From positions 88,501,180 through 88,565,179 of the forward strand of contig CM043962.1 in NCBI GenBank assembly GCA_014529385.2: DNA of 64,000 nt. Direction: 5' to 3'. A program made the position numbers and the translations under genes. Below are positions 23,945 through 36,024 of this stretch, piece after piece. The notes under the pieces were generated by a model. It was not told where the DNA came from, searched no databases, and saw only the letters and a program-made list of their open reading frames with translations. The stretch is from Adiantum capillus-veneris (taxonomy: Eukaryota > Streptophyta > Polypodiopsida > Polypodiales > Pteridaceae). Numbering within the stretch: the stretch's first letter is position 1; each line of letters opens with the position of its first letter.

Positions 23945-25029
23945 TTAGATCGAGGCTCGGGGCAGCACTGCAGGAGGCTAAAGTCACCAGCTCCGATTGG
24001 AGTGAAATTCGACAGGCGAAAACACGGCCCCAAATCTCGTGGGCGAACCCGAAGGGCTCGGTGTTGTCAGAATTTCATTCTAAGGTCATCTCGGCCACCG
24101 TTCAGCTTCGACAAAGTTCTGCGCAGGCCATTTTCGACTACGTGGTCTCGACGGGTGCAGATCCGACTCTGCAAATTTAGGGTTTTCGGCCTACGACTGC
24201 AGGTGCTGAGGATATTGACACTCCCAGAGTGTTGATTTGTGGTTGTCTACACATTGAAGGACGGCTCACAGTTCTTAGAGGCGTGTCACATACGACACAG
24301 GCGCATCTACACACAGACTGTAGGCGACATCCACTAATTCATCAGGTAGCTTGTGTCTGCTGCTTGATATTCTAGATTTCATCCTGACATTGCAGGTACT
24401 TCCACATGGGATGTATTGTCAGAGATGATGTATGTCCGTTGAGGGTTTGCTGGCTGTGAGTCACACAGCAAACAACCATCGCAGCGGTTACAGCATATAG
24501 TGGGAAATTTGTGGATGTATGACTTTGTGGGAAGTCTATGTACTGTCAGATTTACTGCAGCCTTTGTTGAGGGTCGAGTGAGGTTTTATTGAGCTGGGGG
24601 ATTCTCGAATGTTGAGATCCTTTCGGTGATACAGATCTTGGAGCGATCCCTCGAGCACCCTTCGATAGGCAGCTAGGATGTATTGACTGTGAGTTAGACA
24701 GTTGGGATTGCATCTTTGCTTTACTGTCGTTGAGGCATTGTCACAGTCTATGCTTACAGGACAGTGACAGGACAGTCAGAGACAGTACAGGTGCAGGATA
24801 GGTTTACCCATAGCTTACAGTGTCAGAGAGACAGTGTTTTTTGAGCTGTTTTTTGGTCTGTTTTTTGAGTACACCAGAGCCATTTTACAAAGGAGACTCT
24901 GCCGAAATTTATGCAGAATCTGAAGCTTTCTTGGTTCATTTGACAGGTTGATATTGGTTCAGAGGTTAGTTTACAGGGAAAACTCTGCCGAATTTTTCCC
25001 AGGAAAGTAAACCACTGTGAAGCGTAGCT
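23945..25029 (+). other. Leader of element C
   Basis: 1.08-kb untranslated leader. It is rich in ACAGT and GACAGT phrases near 24720-24840, with no coding match. Short plus-strand frames here are not conserved in element B. Confidence 0.7.
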
Positions 25030-28000
25030 ATGGCTGGATCAGAGGACATTGCTCTTTACAATATCAAGAAGCTGGATGGAACCAATTTCCCATTGTGGAA
25101 GAAGAAGATTTGGCACGTGTTAGTACAAAAGAAGCAGATAAAACCTATAAAGCTCAAGGGGATAAAACCAGAAGATATGGACGAAGATGAATGGAGCGAA
25201 ATGGATGAATTGGCACTTTCTACCATTATGCTGACTTTGGCAGAAAGCGTTTACTTCAATGTAGCAGACGAGATGTCGGCTTCTCAAGCATGGTTAAAGC
25301 TAAGTGATCTTTATGAGAAGCAGAGTGCAGCTTCACAGGTATACTGGCTTAAGAAGCTTGTTGACTTGAAGATGAAAGAAGGGACACCTATGTCCAATCA
25401 TCTGAATGAATTCAACACAATCTACAGTCAGTTGTCAGCTCAAGGTGTCAAGTTTGATGAACCTGTTAGAGCTATGTTCCTGTTGATCACATTGCCGGAA
25501 AGTTGGGACACTTTTCGCACAGCTTTGAGTAATTCTGCACCTCCATATGGTTTGAACATAGCAAGTGTAGAAGGAAGTCTGCTTACTGAAGAAACCAATA
25601 GAAAGACAATGGACAAAGGCAAAGGAACGGCCTTAGTTGTCAGGGGAAGGACCAAAGAAAAGTACAAAGGTGGAAAGAGGAATCAGTCTCGTAGCAAGTT
25701 CCGTAGTGCTAAAGGCAAGAGTGACATAGAATGCTACCATTGTGGCAAGAAGGGTCACATGAAAAGAGACTGCAGAGAATGGAAAGCAGAAAAAGGCAAA
25801 GAGAAAGCTGAAGACCATGGTGAGAAGAACAAGTCCTCAGTGAAGATTCAAGAAATAAATGTGACAAACACTGTTGCAGAGGATGACAGTCTAGTGTCAA
25901 GAGACATCTACTTCTTGAAGAATACAATGGAATCAGCTCTTCTTACAGCATCTGATGGAAATGCACTGAGTGACTGGATTATAGACTCAGGGGCATCACT
26001 TCATGTGTCTCCAAACAAGGAGTGGTTTACTTCTTATGTGACCACTAAAGATCATGTTCGGCTAGGCAATGGGTAGACATGTGAGATCTTAGGTGTTGGA
26101 GATGTTCAATTGAAGTTTCAGAATGGCTCTTCTTTCACGCTGAAGAATGTGAGACATGTTCCCGCAATTACAAAGAGCTTGATCAACACAGGTTTACTTG
26201 ACGATGCTGACTACGTCACCACTTTTGGACAAAACATGTGGAAGATATCCAAGGGTTCTATGATAGTAGCACATGGAGTAAAGTCTGAAGGACTTTACAT
26301 GATTTATGTATCAAATGTCTCTAAAAATGTAATCAATGTAACCGAGCAGCCGAACGTTTCTTTGTGGCATAGCCGATTATGACATATGTCCAAGAAGGGA
26401 ATGGAAATCTTGTCTCGTTCTAGTTATTTGCTTGGCTTTTCATTTAATGATTTTGAATTCTGTGAACATTGTCTGTATGGTAAGCAAACACAGCAGCCAC
26501 ATAAGCATAGAAGCAGTAGAAGAGATACACAATTGGCACTTGTTCATAGTGATTTGTGTGGACCTATGCCTAACCTATCTCTAGGGGGAGCTTCTTACTT
26601 TATGACATTTATAGATGATTACTCGAGGAAAGTATGGGTTTACTTTCTCAAGCACAAGGATGAAGCGTTTAGTGTTTTCAAAACGTTTGTGACACTTGTG
26701 GAGAATCAGAGTGGCAAGAAGCTTAAATGCTTACGCACTGACAATGGTGGAGAGTATGTTTCAAAGGCCTTTCAGGACTTTTGTGAGTCAAAAGGTATAA
26801 AACGTGAACTTACTGCTCCTTACAATCCTCCTCAAAATGGTGTTGCTGAGAGGATGAATAGGACCATACAAGAGAAGGTCAGAAGTATGTTGTCTAATGC
26901 ACAGCTGCCAAATGGGTTTTGGGCTGAAGCTGTATCAACAGCTGTTCATCTTGTAAATAGATCTCCTAGCAAGGTTTTGCAGAAGGATTCAGTGCCAGAG
27001 ATGGTATGGTCAGGCAAAATGCCCTCATACAAGCATCTCAGAGTCTTTGGCTGTGAGGCATATACTCACGTTCCAAAGGAATTTAGGAACAAACTTGAGC
27101 CAATGAGTAGAAAGTGCATCTTTCTAGGCTACGGTAATTCTGGTGAGATGGGGTACAGACTTTGGGATCCCGAATCCAGAAAGGTTGTCCGCAGCAATGA
27201 TGTTCACTTTAATGAATCCAAATATCATTCTAAACCAGAGAGGGTTGAGGATATTAGAAGAGTTGTCTTCCAAGAAGATGGACCTGCACGTGCAAGACAA
27301 AATGTCAGAGCTCAAGAGGAGCAAGGACAGGATAGAGTGGAACCACAGGTTGTGGCTGAGCCTGAGCCACCTATTGTGCGTAGATTTGGACGTGTCACGC
27401 GACCTCCTAATAGGTTTGTTCCATCTATGAACTATGTCATGTTGACTGATTGCAATGAGCCTTCATGTTACAAGGAAGCAGTGCAAATGAAGGACTCCGG
27501 GAATTGGCAATTGGCCATGCAGTCAGAGATGACAGCTCTGCATAAAAACAAGACATGGAAGCTAGTTAAATTACCACAGGGCAAAAAGGCTCTACCTTGT
27601 AAATGGGTTTACAGGTATAAGATCACCGCTCATGATAGTCAGCCAAAGTACAAAGCACGGCTTGTTGCCAAGGGCTTTAAGCAAGAACAAGGCATTGACT
27701 TTGATGAAGTCTTCTCTCCGGTGGTCAAGATGACTACATTGAGATGCTTTCTTGCATTGGTTGCCATATTAGATTTGGTGTTGCACCAAATGGATGTCAA
27801 GACAGTGTTCTTGCATGGTGATTTAGATGTGGAAATTTACATGCAGCAGCCAGAAGGGTTTGTTGAGAAAGGCAAGGAAGATTGGGTATGCCAGTTGTTA
27901 AAGAGTCTTTATGGCTTAAAACAATCACCGAGGGCATGGTACCATAAATTCCACAAGTTTATGCTTTCTCAAGGCTACAAACGTAGTGAGTTCGATCACT

Positions 28001-29010
28001 GTCTATATACAAAGAAGGCTCAGGATGGTAGTTGGCTGATCCTTATTTTGTATGTGGATGACATGTTGATTGCTGGCAAGCACTTGGAAGAAATTTCAGC
28101 TTTGAAGTCAAAGATGGCAAAATCGTTTGACATGAAAGACATGGGTGAGGCAAGTCATATACTTGGTATGCGCATTGAGAGAGACAGATCAAAGAAGTTG
28201 ATTTGGTTATCTCAAATAGAGTATATTGACAAGGTTTTGCAACGTTTCAATATGGAGAAGGGAAAGGCACTGAGTGTTCCATTGCCACCATATGTGAAAC
28301 TTAGCAAACAAGATTGTCCTGTGTCTGAGGAAGAACACGCTGAAATGGATAAGATTCCATATGCGTCTGCAGTGGGTAGTTTGATGTATGCAATGATTGC
28401 TACTCACCCAGACATTGCATTTGCAGTGGGAGTAGTAAGTCGATACATGTCAAACCCAGGCAAGAAACATTGGGAGGTAGTGAAAGGAATATTGAGATAC
28501 CTGAAAGCTACAAAGAGTATGCGTATATGCTATGGGAGTCAGGAACTAAGTGTAAAGGGTTTTACAGACTCAGATTATGCAGGTGACTTAGACAACCGAA
28601 GGTCTACGTCAGGGTATGTCTTTACATTGGCTGGTGGAGCAGTATCATGGCGTTCTAGATTACAAGATTGTGTTACTCAGTCTACTACAGAGGCTGAATA
28701 TGTTGCAGCATCAGAGGCATGCAAAGAATCAATTTGGCTTAATCGACTAGTAACAGATTTGGGAATCAAAGAAGAGATGCCTGTGTTATATTGTGATAGT
28801 CAAAGTGCTATACAATTGGCTCGCAATCCAGTTTATCACTCAAAGACAAAGCATGTGGATGTGAAGTATCATTTCATCAGGGAAATGCTCGAGGATAAGC
28901 AACTTCAGCTTGTCAAAGTTCACACCACAAAAAATCCTGTTGATCTACTTACAAAAGGACTTCCCTCAGAGAGCTTTGCGCATTTTCGCAAGCAGTTAGG
29001 TGTATGGTAG
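25030..29010 (+). pseudogene. Element C Gag-Pol polyprotein (copia), two nonsense codons
   Basis: A single 1326-codon frame interrupted only by TAG at codon 349 (26074) and TGA at codon 451 (26380). Domains in order: copia Gag from residue 1 (KLDGTNFPLWKKK); knuckle CYHCGKKGHMKRDC near 235-248; protease DSG at 319-321; pre-integrase LWHSRL near 446; integrase core with D near 527 (FIDDYSRKVW), D near 570 (RTDNGGEY) and E near 610 (NGVAERMNRT); RT from about 856 (CKWVYRYK) with LYVDDMLIAG near 1007; RNase H with DYAGD near 1181, TTEAEY near 1218 and the closing HSKTKHVDVKYH region. All catalytic residues are present. Both stops are explainable by single-base changes, so the copy died recently. 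Product size fits a normal plant copia polyprotein. Confidence 0.95.
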
Positions 29011-29093
29011 TACATCACTTCTCTACATCTCTTGTATATTAGCTTGTATAGTAGCTTCACTTAAAGTACCACATTGGACTTTAAGTGGGAGGT

Positions 29094-29285
29094 TGTTGGG
29101 GTATAAAGCCCAATGTGGTCGCCCAGGTAAGTGGGCGGGCCGCCAGGTATGTACACATATTCTTTTGTAAAAACTTAATAAGAACTCACTATGCTCTACA
29201 CATTACAGTAGAGCGAGTTCACCATATCGTCGTGCTCTTATTCTCGCACTCTCTCTCGCGTCGCACTTCCGCTCGTACTCCTTCA
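29094..29285 (+). repeat. Right LTR of element C
   Basis: 192 bp. Compared with the left LTR it has TACA for TATA, AGTAGA for AATACA (two changes) and TTATTC for TTCTTC. Confidence 0.95.
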
Positions 29286-29290
29286 CACTC
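29286..29290. repeat. Target-site duplication of element C, right (CACTC)
   Basis: Identical to 23734-23738. Confidence 0.93.
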
Positions 29291-30597
29291 TATCTATGTT
29301 GCCGAGTTGCCGTCTCCTGAGTTGTGGCATAGCCGGCTAGGGCATATTAGCCAAAAGGGAATGAAAACACTTCAGCGTTTTGGCTACTTACTTGTGTTAG
29401 ATTACACGAACTTTCCATTGTGTGAGCATTGTCTATATGGCAAACAGACTAGATTGACATCTTCGCCATTGAATAAGAAACTAGGCGAACCTCTAGCACA
29501 GTGGTTTGTGTGGTCCAATGCCACATAAAACTCTAGGGGGGTCGAACTACTTTCTCACGTTCATAGATGATTCTACCAGAAAGGTGTGGGTGTATCTCCT
29601 CAAGCGTAAGGAAGAAGTCTTTTCGACATTCCAAAAACTCCTCGCCATGGTTGAGAACCAATCAGGAAAAAAGCTCAAAGCTTTTCGCACGGACAATGGT
29701 GGAGAATACGTCTCCATAGAGTTCAAGGATTTTTGCAATAGAAGAGGCATTCGGTGGCAGTTTACTGCTCCATATACACCTGCACAAAATGGGATAGCTG
29801 AAAGAATGAATCGTACGATTCAAGAGAGAGTTGTCTCTATGATGTCTATGGAGAAGATTACTCCAGAGTTTTGGGGGGAAGCTGTTCTGACTGCAGTGCA
29901 CATCATCAATAGGTCACCTAGTTCTCCTTTGAATTTCAAAATTCTAAAGGAATTATGGACTGGCAAAAGGCCAAGCTATGAGCATTTACGTGTATTTGGA
30001 TGTGAGGCATATGTACATGTGCCCAAAGAACTTCGTCGAAAGTTAGATCCCAGATCACACAAATGCATTTTTATTGGCTATGGTGCAAACGGAGAGATGG
30101 GATATCGTCTCTGGCACCCAGAATCAAACAAAGTCATTCGTAGCTCACATGTGATTTTCAATGAATCAAAAATGCACAAGAAGCCCATCAAAGATGTTGA
30201 GTACAGACGTGTTCGTTTTGAGGATGTAGCCTCCGAACCAACTAAGTTTAGTAGTGTTGCACCTACTTCATCTACCACTGAGGCAGAATATGTTGTTGCG
30301 TCTAACACCAACAAGGAAGACATATGGTTGGCTCGTCTAGTGGGAGATTTGGGCATTCACGAGGTTCCAGTACTACATTGTGATAGTCAGAGTGCCATTG
30401 CTTTGGCAAAGAATCCGGTGTTTCACTCAAAGTCGAAACACATAGAGGTCAGATACCATGTCATACGAGATGCATTGGCTGGCAAGCGTATCAAGCTTGT
30501 CAAGGTTCACACTGACGACAACCACGCAGATGCACTGACAAAGAGCCTAGCCTCGGAGCGATTTACACATTGTATAGAACTTATGGGTGTAGGATGA
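29291..30597 (+). pseudogene. Element B integrase joined in frame to RNase H (RT deleted)
   Basis: 29291-29500 gives the pre-integrase region (LWHSRLGHISQKGM, CEHCLYGKQT) before a shift near 29500. The next frame (about 29506-30597, 363 codons) is fully open. The integrase core has D (FIDDSTRKVW), D (RTDNGGEY) and E (NGIAERMNRT). The C-terminal region reads HLRVFGCEAY and GYRLWHPESNK. At about 30265-30275 it passes directly into RNase H (TTEAEYVVAS, DSQSAIALAKN, HSKSKHIEVRYH). The RT, about 1.3 kb in element C, is missing with the frame kept. The element would be non-autonomous for cDNA synthesis. Confidence 0.9.
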
Positions 30598-30680
30598 AGC
30601 CTCGACAATGCTTCATCAACTTTGTATAGACTAACTAAACTAATGCCACTATTGGCCACCGTGACCTTCAAGTGTGAGGT

Positions 30681-30901
30681 TGTTGGGGTGTAGGCCAGGT
30701 GGCCGTGGGAAACCGCCCCTATTTATACTTTCACCTAAATGAATATAGGGAGAGAACGGGAGAGAGTTGACTACTCTCTCACTTTCCTCTCCACTAACCC
30801 AAACTCCCTGCTGTGTACTGTGTACTGCTTCATCCCCTTCCCCATTCTCTTCTTCCCCTCTCTTGCACACACTCCGTACAAGCAACCACACGCGCACAAC
30901 A
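30681..30901 (+). repeat. Right LTR of element B
   Basis: 221 bp, preceded by polypurine-like AAGTGTGAGGT. It is followed by CTGAC, matching CTGAG before the left LTR except at the last base. Confidence 0.88.
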
Positions 30902-30996
30902 CTGACATGGCAGCCCGCGTTTTGCGGTGAAATTTGTGGAAGCTAAAAAGCTGCGGGCAGTTTTACTTTTGCTGCTTTATTTCCTACGCAAGGAAT

Positions 30997-30998
<2 letters not shown>

Positions 30999-31083
<85 letters not shown>
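30999..31083. repeat. (GA)n microsatellite in the element D LTR
   Basis: About 42 GA units. Confidence 0.95.
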
Positions 31084-31088
<5 letters not shown>

Positions 31089-31462
31089 ATTTAAAATCTT
31101 TTTGCTTTATTTGCTAAGGCTTGAGAGAGAAAAAGTTTGAACTGCTTTATTACCAAAGCTTTTGATTTCAGCTTTTGGGGCTCTGTTTTTTGCATCCCTT
31201 GTACTCTTTAAATAAGCGAACTGGCCACTCACAACTCAGAGCATTTGGATGCAGAGTCTGACTGTGAGTGCCTGCCCGCACTCTTGTACTTTGAACACAT
31301 ATTAATACAAAGAAATGGGCGCCAGTCTTTGGGGCCAATAACTCTAGGCACGGAACTCCGTCGCACCACTGTCGAATAATTGTGAACTGTGAACTGTTTT
31401 GAAGTGGTTATTTGGTGTTGTCGCAGTAGATTCTTGACTTGGAGTGTCCAAGTATGTTATAG

Positions 31463-31474
31463 TGGTCTCAGAGC
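31463..31474 (+). promoter_or_regulatory. Primer binding site of element D
   Basis: TGGTCTCAGAGC, one base different from the initiator-Met complement. It lies about 65 bases before the first possible gag codons. Confidence 0.7.
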
Positions 31475-31544
31475 ACGGTCGATTTCTCTTCTACGGGAAA
31501 TCCAATCCCTAATATTTTTTCTGCGGCACCTATGACTTTAGGCA

Positions 31545-32975
31545 AGGAGATGCGGGAAGGGATCACAACAAAGATTCAGGCAAGGAGTATGGCCCGCCTC
31601 GGCCTACTCAGGCGGAGCGTCGAGAGATGGAGTGTCAACGATTGATCTGCAATGCAACAAAGATGATGCTTAATTTTGCCAAGGACCCGAAAATGGCAAA
31701 AATATATGAGCAAGAGCTCTTTGGAAGAGGTGTACACACAGTGGTAGAAAACCACAGAACCACCCCAAAAACGGAATTGCTCAGCTTTTTGACGCACAAA
31801 ACAAAGCTAAAAAGCACGGCAGAAAGCAAAAGAAAGGCACTGACTCCCGGGTTATTTGGGTCGTCAGTCGACATTTGAAAAGGAAAAGAAACAGAAGAAG
31901 CGTGTTCGATTTGAAGGAGTACCCAGTTCTTCTTCTTCTTCTAATAGTTCTTCTAGCTCATGTGATCGAAAAGGCAAAAAGCGAAGCAACTAGCAACGCT
32001 TTGAAAAGGGCAACAAAAAGACAAAGAACTCTAAATCTCGCCCCGTGAGTGACAGTTCTACAGAGGACTCGTCTACAAACAGTTCAGACTCTGACGACAG
32101 CTACTTTTATGCAAAGAAGAAGAATTTTTACAAATCCAACCAGTATGACTTTCTGGAAGACAAAAGCAATAAAGTCCGAGAGTTTAAAGGAAGGTGGACA
32201 ATCAATTAAATTTGACACGTTTTCTAGTTATAGAGATGCTTCGAAGGCTTTGTCTTTTGTACAACAGTTTGACATCGCTTTCGTGGGAGGGCGTTACTCA
32301 GAGCACTCTAAGATTTAGAGAGCTACCTCTTACTTTAAGGGGAATGCTCCAACTTGGTGGTCCACGCTTCTATTAAGCAAGACTACGCCAGTTAAATGGT
32401 TGAAATTCAAGAGGCTTTTTATTTCTTCTTGGTTGACTCGAGAGTATGAACGCGATATAAGAAATGCTTGGAACCATCTTTGGATGACCAAGAAGGACAC
32501 GGTGGACGCTTATTGCGAGACATTCTGGAGCTCTTTTCTACCCGCCTCTTCATTTAAGAAGATCTCGTTCAAGGAACAGATTGAGCGGTTTACCTTGGGT
32601 CTACCTACAGAGATACAAGATCACTGCTTGGAACAAAAGTCAAGTTCTATTCAAGAGTTGATGAGTCATGCAAAATGGGGTTTTGCCATTCACTCTAGCA
32701 GTTTGACCTACCCCACCGATGAGATTATGACACAAAGAGCCGAACAGACTTTGACAAATGAAAGTAGAAAGAGAAAGAGCAACCAAGAAAAGAAGGATGC
32801 ACGACCCAAGCTTACTCTTTTGGAGCGGGCTCGCTACATCAGGGAAGGGAAGTGCTTTGGATGCGGGGAAACTGGACATATCTCTGCGAGGTGCCCTAAA
32901 AAGGCACAAAAAGAACAGAACGACAAGGACGACGAAAGGCCTGAGAGTTCGAGAGCAGCTGAGGAACGTGGATGA
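31545..32975 (+). pseudogene. Element D Gag (Ty3 type)
   Basis: The coding signal starts near 31545 and shifts frame several times (31627-31878, 32049-32318, 32400-32975). The last part carries the Ty3 capsid pattern (LTREYERDIRNAWNHL, KEQIERFTLGLP) and a zinc knuckle CFGCGETGHISARC (C-x2-C-x4-H-x4-C) near 32850-32890. It would form the virus-like particle shell and bind RNA. The frame is broken at four or more places. Confidence 0.82.
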
Positions 32976-32984
32976 AAAGGCAAG

Positions 32985-35360
32985 ATGAAAACAGGACTAG
33001 TTCCAGATTGCGTGGGTACCAATCCCAACACGGTGGACGAGAGTAGAGAACTTTGCCGAGCTTGGGGCAGAGCTTGGGGCAAAGTGAAAAACCAAGAAGC
33101 CCTGATCTTCTTTGATGGAAGAACCAAGGCCAACTTCATTTCACCAGAATTGGCGGCGCAGCTCGAGATCACTCCCTATCGGATGGGACACTTGCGGAGG
33201 CTGTTCTAGCGGCACCCGGCAGGGACGTAGCCATTACACTTGTCATTGGCAAACTTCGCTTGCATTGTCAGGCGTATTTGGGGCATGATGACTTTTACAT
33301 AATGCCTTTGGAAGGTTGTGATGTTCTCTTGGGAATTCCATGGTACCACAAGAACAACGCCGTGGTCAACTATCAGGCGAGGAAAGCAACATTGACCACA
33401 AAGAAGGGCAAAATCATTGTACTCAATATAAAACTTAAGGGTGAGTCTGTCCCTATTGTATCAGCTTCGGCCATTTCTAAATTAATGAAATCCAGTCTGT
33501 TTGTTGGCTCAATCTTTATGAAAGAGTTGAGTGATGAGGATAGGACAAATATGTCTGAACTTCATAAAGAACGCCAAGATTTTCTCCACTCTCCTGTCGA
33601 TTGCTTCTCAGAGGGCCTTCCAAGCGAGTTACCACCAACTCATCCTGAACATCATACTATTGATCTGATACTTGGAAGCACACCAACGAACTGGCCACCT
33701 TACAGTGTGAGCCAAGCACAGAACGAAGAGATTATGAACCAAGTGAGTACTTCACCGTATTGCTCTCTAATGTTGTTGGTTTTGAAGAAAAACGGATCTT
33801 GGAGAATGTGCATCGATTATAGAGCTCTCAACAAAATCACCATCAAGAACAGATTTCCGATTCCTAGGATCGATGATATACTCGACAGATTACAGGGATC
33901 CTCGTGTTTTAGCAGGATTGATTTGAAGAGTAGATATCATCAGATGAGAATTGCACCGGAGACGTCTACAAGACAGCCTTTCGGACGACTTTTGGGTTAT
34001 TTGAGTTTTTGGTGATGCCTTTTGGCCTAACCAATGCTCGTGCGACATTTAACTGGTTGATGGACAGGATTTTTCAAGAGTACAGGCTATTTGTTGGCAC
34101 TTTTTTTGACAATATCATTGTTTTCTCCAAGAATGAGGTAGAACATAGAGATCATTTGCTTCAGGTCTTTCAGGCATTACGAGATCACAAGTTAGTGATT
34201 AATGCGAAGAAAAGTGAATTCAGCATGCAGGAGTGCAAATGGATCCGGCCAAGATAGAGACTATCCATGATTGGCCCGATTTGAAGAATGTCCATGAAGT
34301 TAGAAGCTTCTTGGGGTTGTGTTCGTACTACAGGCGGTTCATTCGAAAGTTTGCAAAGGTTGCTTACCCTTTGCATATCTTGACACAGAAAGGAGACCCT
34401 TTCTCGTGGGGACCCACAAAGGTGACTGCCTTTCAGACATCGAAAGAGAAATTGACTACGGGACCAGTTTTGACTTTGCCGGACTTGCAAAAGTCATTGG
34501 AAGTATATTGTGATGCTTGTGGTCGTAGTCTGGGTGCGGTCTTAATGCAAGAAGGCCATGTCATTGCTTATGAGAGCCGATAGTTCTCAAGGCCGGAATT
34601 GACATCACAGATTTATGAGAAAGAGCTTTTGGCGGTTATCCATGCTCTTACTCAGTGGCGGCACTACCTACTCGGAGCGGACTTTACTCTCTTTACAGAC
34701 CATCAGAGTTTGGGCTACTTCTTGTCACAGAAGCAGCTATCGAAAAAGCAGATGCGGTGGGCGAACATCTTGTCACAGTTTTACTTCCAGATTGTCCATG
34801 TTCAGGGACAGAAGAATTTGGTGGCAGATGCTTTGTCTCGGAAGCCGTTGGTTATGGCTATTTCCAAGATACATCATGGGAGCTTCGAGGATATGGTCGA
34901 CCAGTATGCCACAGATCCGGATTTTGCAGATGTTTTCACAAGGATACGGGATGGGGAGACAGTAGCGGGATATTCCATTCGGGATGGCTACTTCATGAGG
35001 AAAACCATATTGTACGTTACACAGCCGTTGAGAAAAAAGGTTATGACTGAATGCCACTGTCTGCGTTTTACGGGTCACCGCGGCATTGCTACCACCATGA
35101 AAGGGGTAGAGAGATACTTCTTTTGGCCGAGGCTCAAGAAGGATGTGGACAAGTTTGTGCGCAGTTGCTTGGTATGCTAGAAGGTCAAGTTGGACAGGCA
35201 TAAAGCACAGGGATTGTTACAGCCTTTGCCCATATCCAACCGCCCATGGGAAAGTATTGCAATGGATTTCATTTTTGATCTCCCATGAACACAGAGTGGT
35301 CACTATGGTATCTGGACTGTTATTGACAGATTTAGCAAACAAGCTCATTTCATTAGTTAA
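32985..35360 (+). pseudogene. Element D Pol: protease, RT, RNase H, partial integrase
   Basis: Order: protease-like region (LIFFDGRTKANFIS near 33100; CDVLLGIPWY near 33320); RT (33260-34257, two frames) with RMCIDYRALNKITIKN, FSRIDLKSRYHQMRI and MPFGLTNARATF; RNase H (34233-34965, one frame with TAG at 34581) with CDACGRSLGAVLMQ and FTDHQSL; the zinc H2C2 integrase start (ECHCLRFTGHRG..SCLVC); then integrase up to IDRFSKQAHFI with further stops. The RT active site reads FFDN where the family has Y/F-x-D-D, so a catalytic Asp is lost. The protein ends after the first integrase Asp. Confidence 0.88.
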
Positions 35361-35367
35361 AGTCTAG

Positions 35368-35742
35368 GTAAGAATGGCAAGATTTTTACAAAGCGTATTG
35401 AAGCTAGATAGAGAGCGAAGTGAAGAAATGATCTTCAGACCTCACAAGAGAAACACAATCCGATCACGTCAAAGGAAAAATACCTAGTTGAGTAAGATCA
35501 CGTTCAGTAATTAAAGTAATCCCGAGTCATTAAGACTTCTTCGTGATTAAAACTTTTAAGTCAACACTAAAAATGGAAGAGAAGTGTATTATTCAAGGTC
35601 CATACCAGCTTAACTGTCCTTTAATCTGAATACCCTAAAGTTACTGACCGTCTTCAAGCATCAGTTTACCAAAGATTGAGTCTGTCTACTCTCTAAAGCA
35701 TGTCCCGAGCTGAGGACAGCTCTTTCTTTTTGTTGGGGAGTT
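35368..35742 (+). other. 3' internal end of element A, including polypurine-like tract
   Basis: Non-coding. It ends GCTGAGGACAGCTCTTTC..TTGTTGGGGAGTT directly before the right LTR. A G-rich run with GTTGGGGAG is the likely plus-strand primer. A close copy of this terminal motif lies at about 16726-16776. Confidence 0.6.
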
Positions 35743-36024
35743 TGTAAGGTCCCTCCCTAAATCCTAGAGCTATTAAGAACTTTTTCAGCCTAGAAAATAA
35801 TTTAGAAAAAGCAAGACCGACAAAAAAGTCATGTGGACAATGAGACTTTACTTCAGAATGAAAAGACAATGATATTTCGGATAAGAAATTACGTCATCCC
35901 TATAGTTTTCCAAAAGATTAAGATTATTTTTATACTTCTTCATCAAAAGCCGCGTGGGAACTGATCTACATCGAGAACTAAGAGAAAAAGGGACTAACTT
36001 GATTGAAAGATAAACTTAAGAGAT

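Larger units (their letters stand above)
23739..29285 (+). mobile_element. Element C: nearly intact Ty1/copia retrotransposon (5547 bp)
   Basis: 192-bp LTRs (23739-23930 and 29094-29285) differ at 4 positions by eye (about 98% identity), with perfect CACTC duplications, a primer site and a polypurine-like TTAAGTGGGAGGT before the right LTR. One Gag-Pol frame spans 25030-29010. It lies inside B, just before its pre-integrase region. It is the youngest insertion of the stack, though two nonsense codons mean this copy cannot make full Gag-Pol. Confidence 0.95.
19704..30901 (+). mobile_element. Element B: Ty1/copia retrotransposon, RT deleted, host of element C
   Basis: LTRs lie at 19704-19926 and 30681-30901, both starting TGTTGGGGTGTAGG. 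Flanking bases are CTGAG on the left and CTGAC on the right, a 5-bp duplication with one change. A primer site follows the left LTR. Order: 2.4-kb leader, gag and protease (22340-23733), element C, then integrase fused to RNase H (29291-30597). With C removed, B is about 5.6 kb. The LTRs differ at several scattered positions plus a 2-base indel, so B is older than C. Confidence 0.88.
19533..31455 (+). repeat. 5' LTR of element D, split by element B
   Basis: Proposed parts are 19533-19698 and 30902-31455, about 0.7 kb once B is removed. The right part includes a (GA)n tract (30999-31083), a TTTAAATAAG box near 31208, and TTAATACAAAGAAA near 31304, resembling promoter and RNA-end signals, before the primer site. 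Without a second LTR this remains inference. Confidence 0.45.
19533..35367 (+). mobile_element. Element D: Ty3-type retrotransposon, 3' truncated
   Basis: A plus-strand gag-protease-RT-RNase H-integrase unit (31545-35360) sits behind its own primer site (31463) and LTR-like sequence. Both sides of nested element B look like parts of that 5' LTR. Integrase stops after its first catalytic segment and no 3' LTR follows; element A sequence resumes near 35368. The element therefore inserted into A and later lost its 3' part, or was joined by recombination. The left boundary at TGTTATCTGTCAC is a guess because no 3' LTR is available for comparison. Confidence 0.65.
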
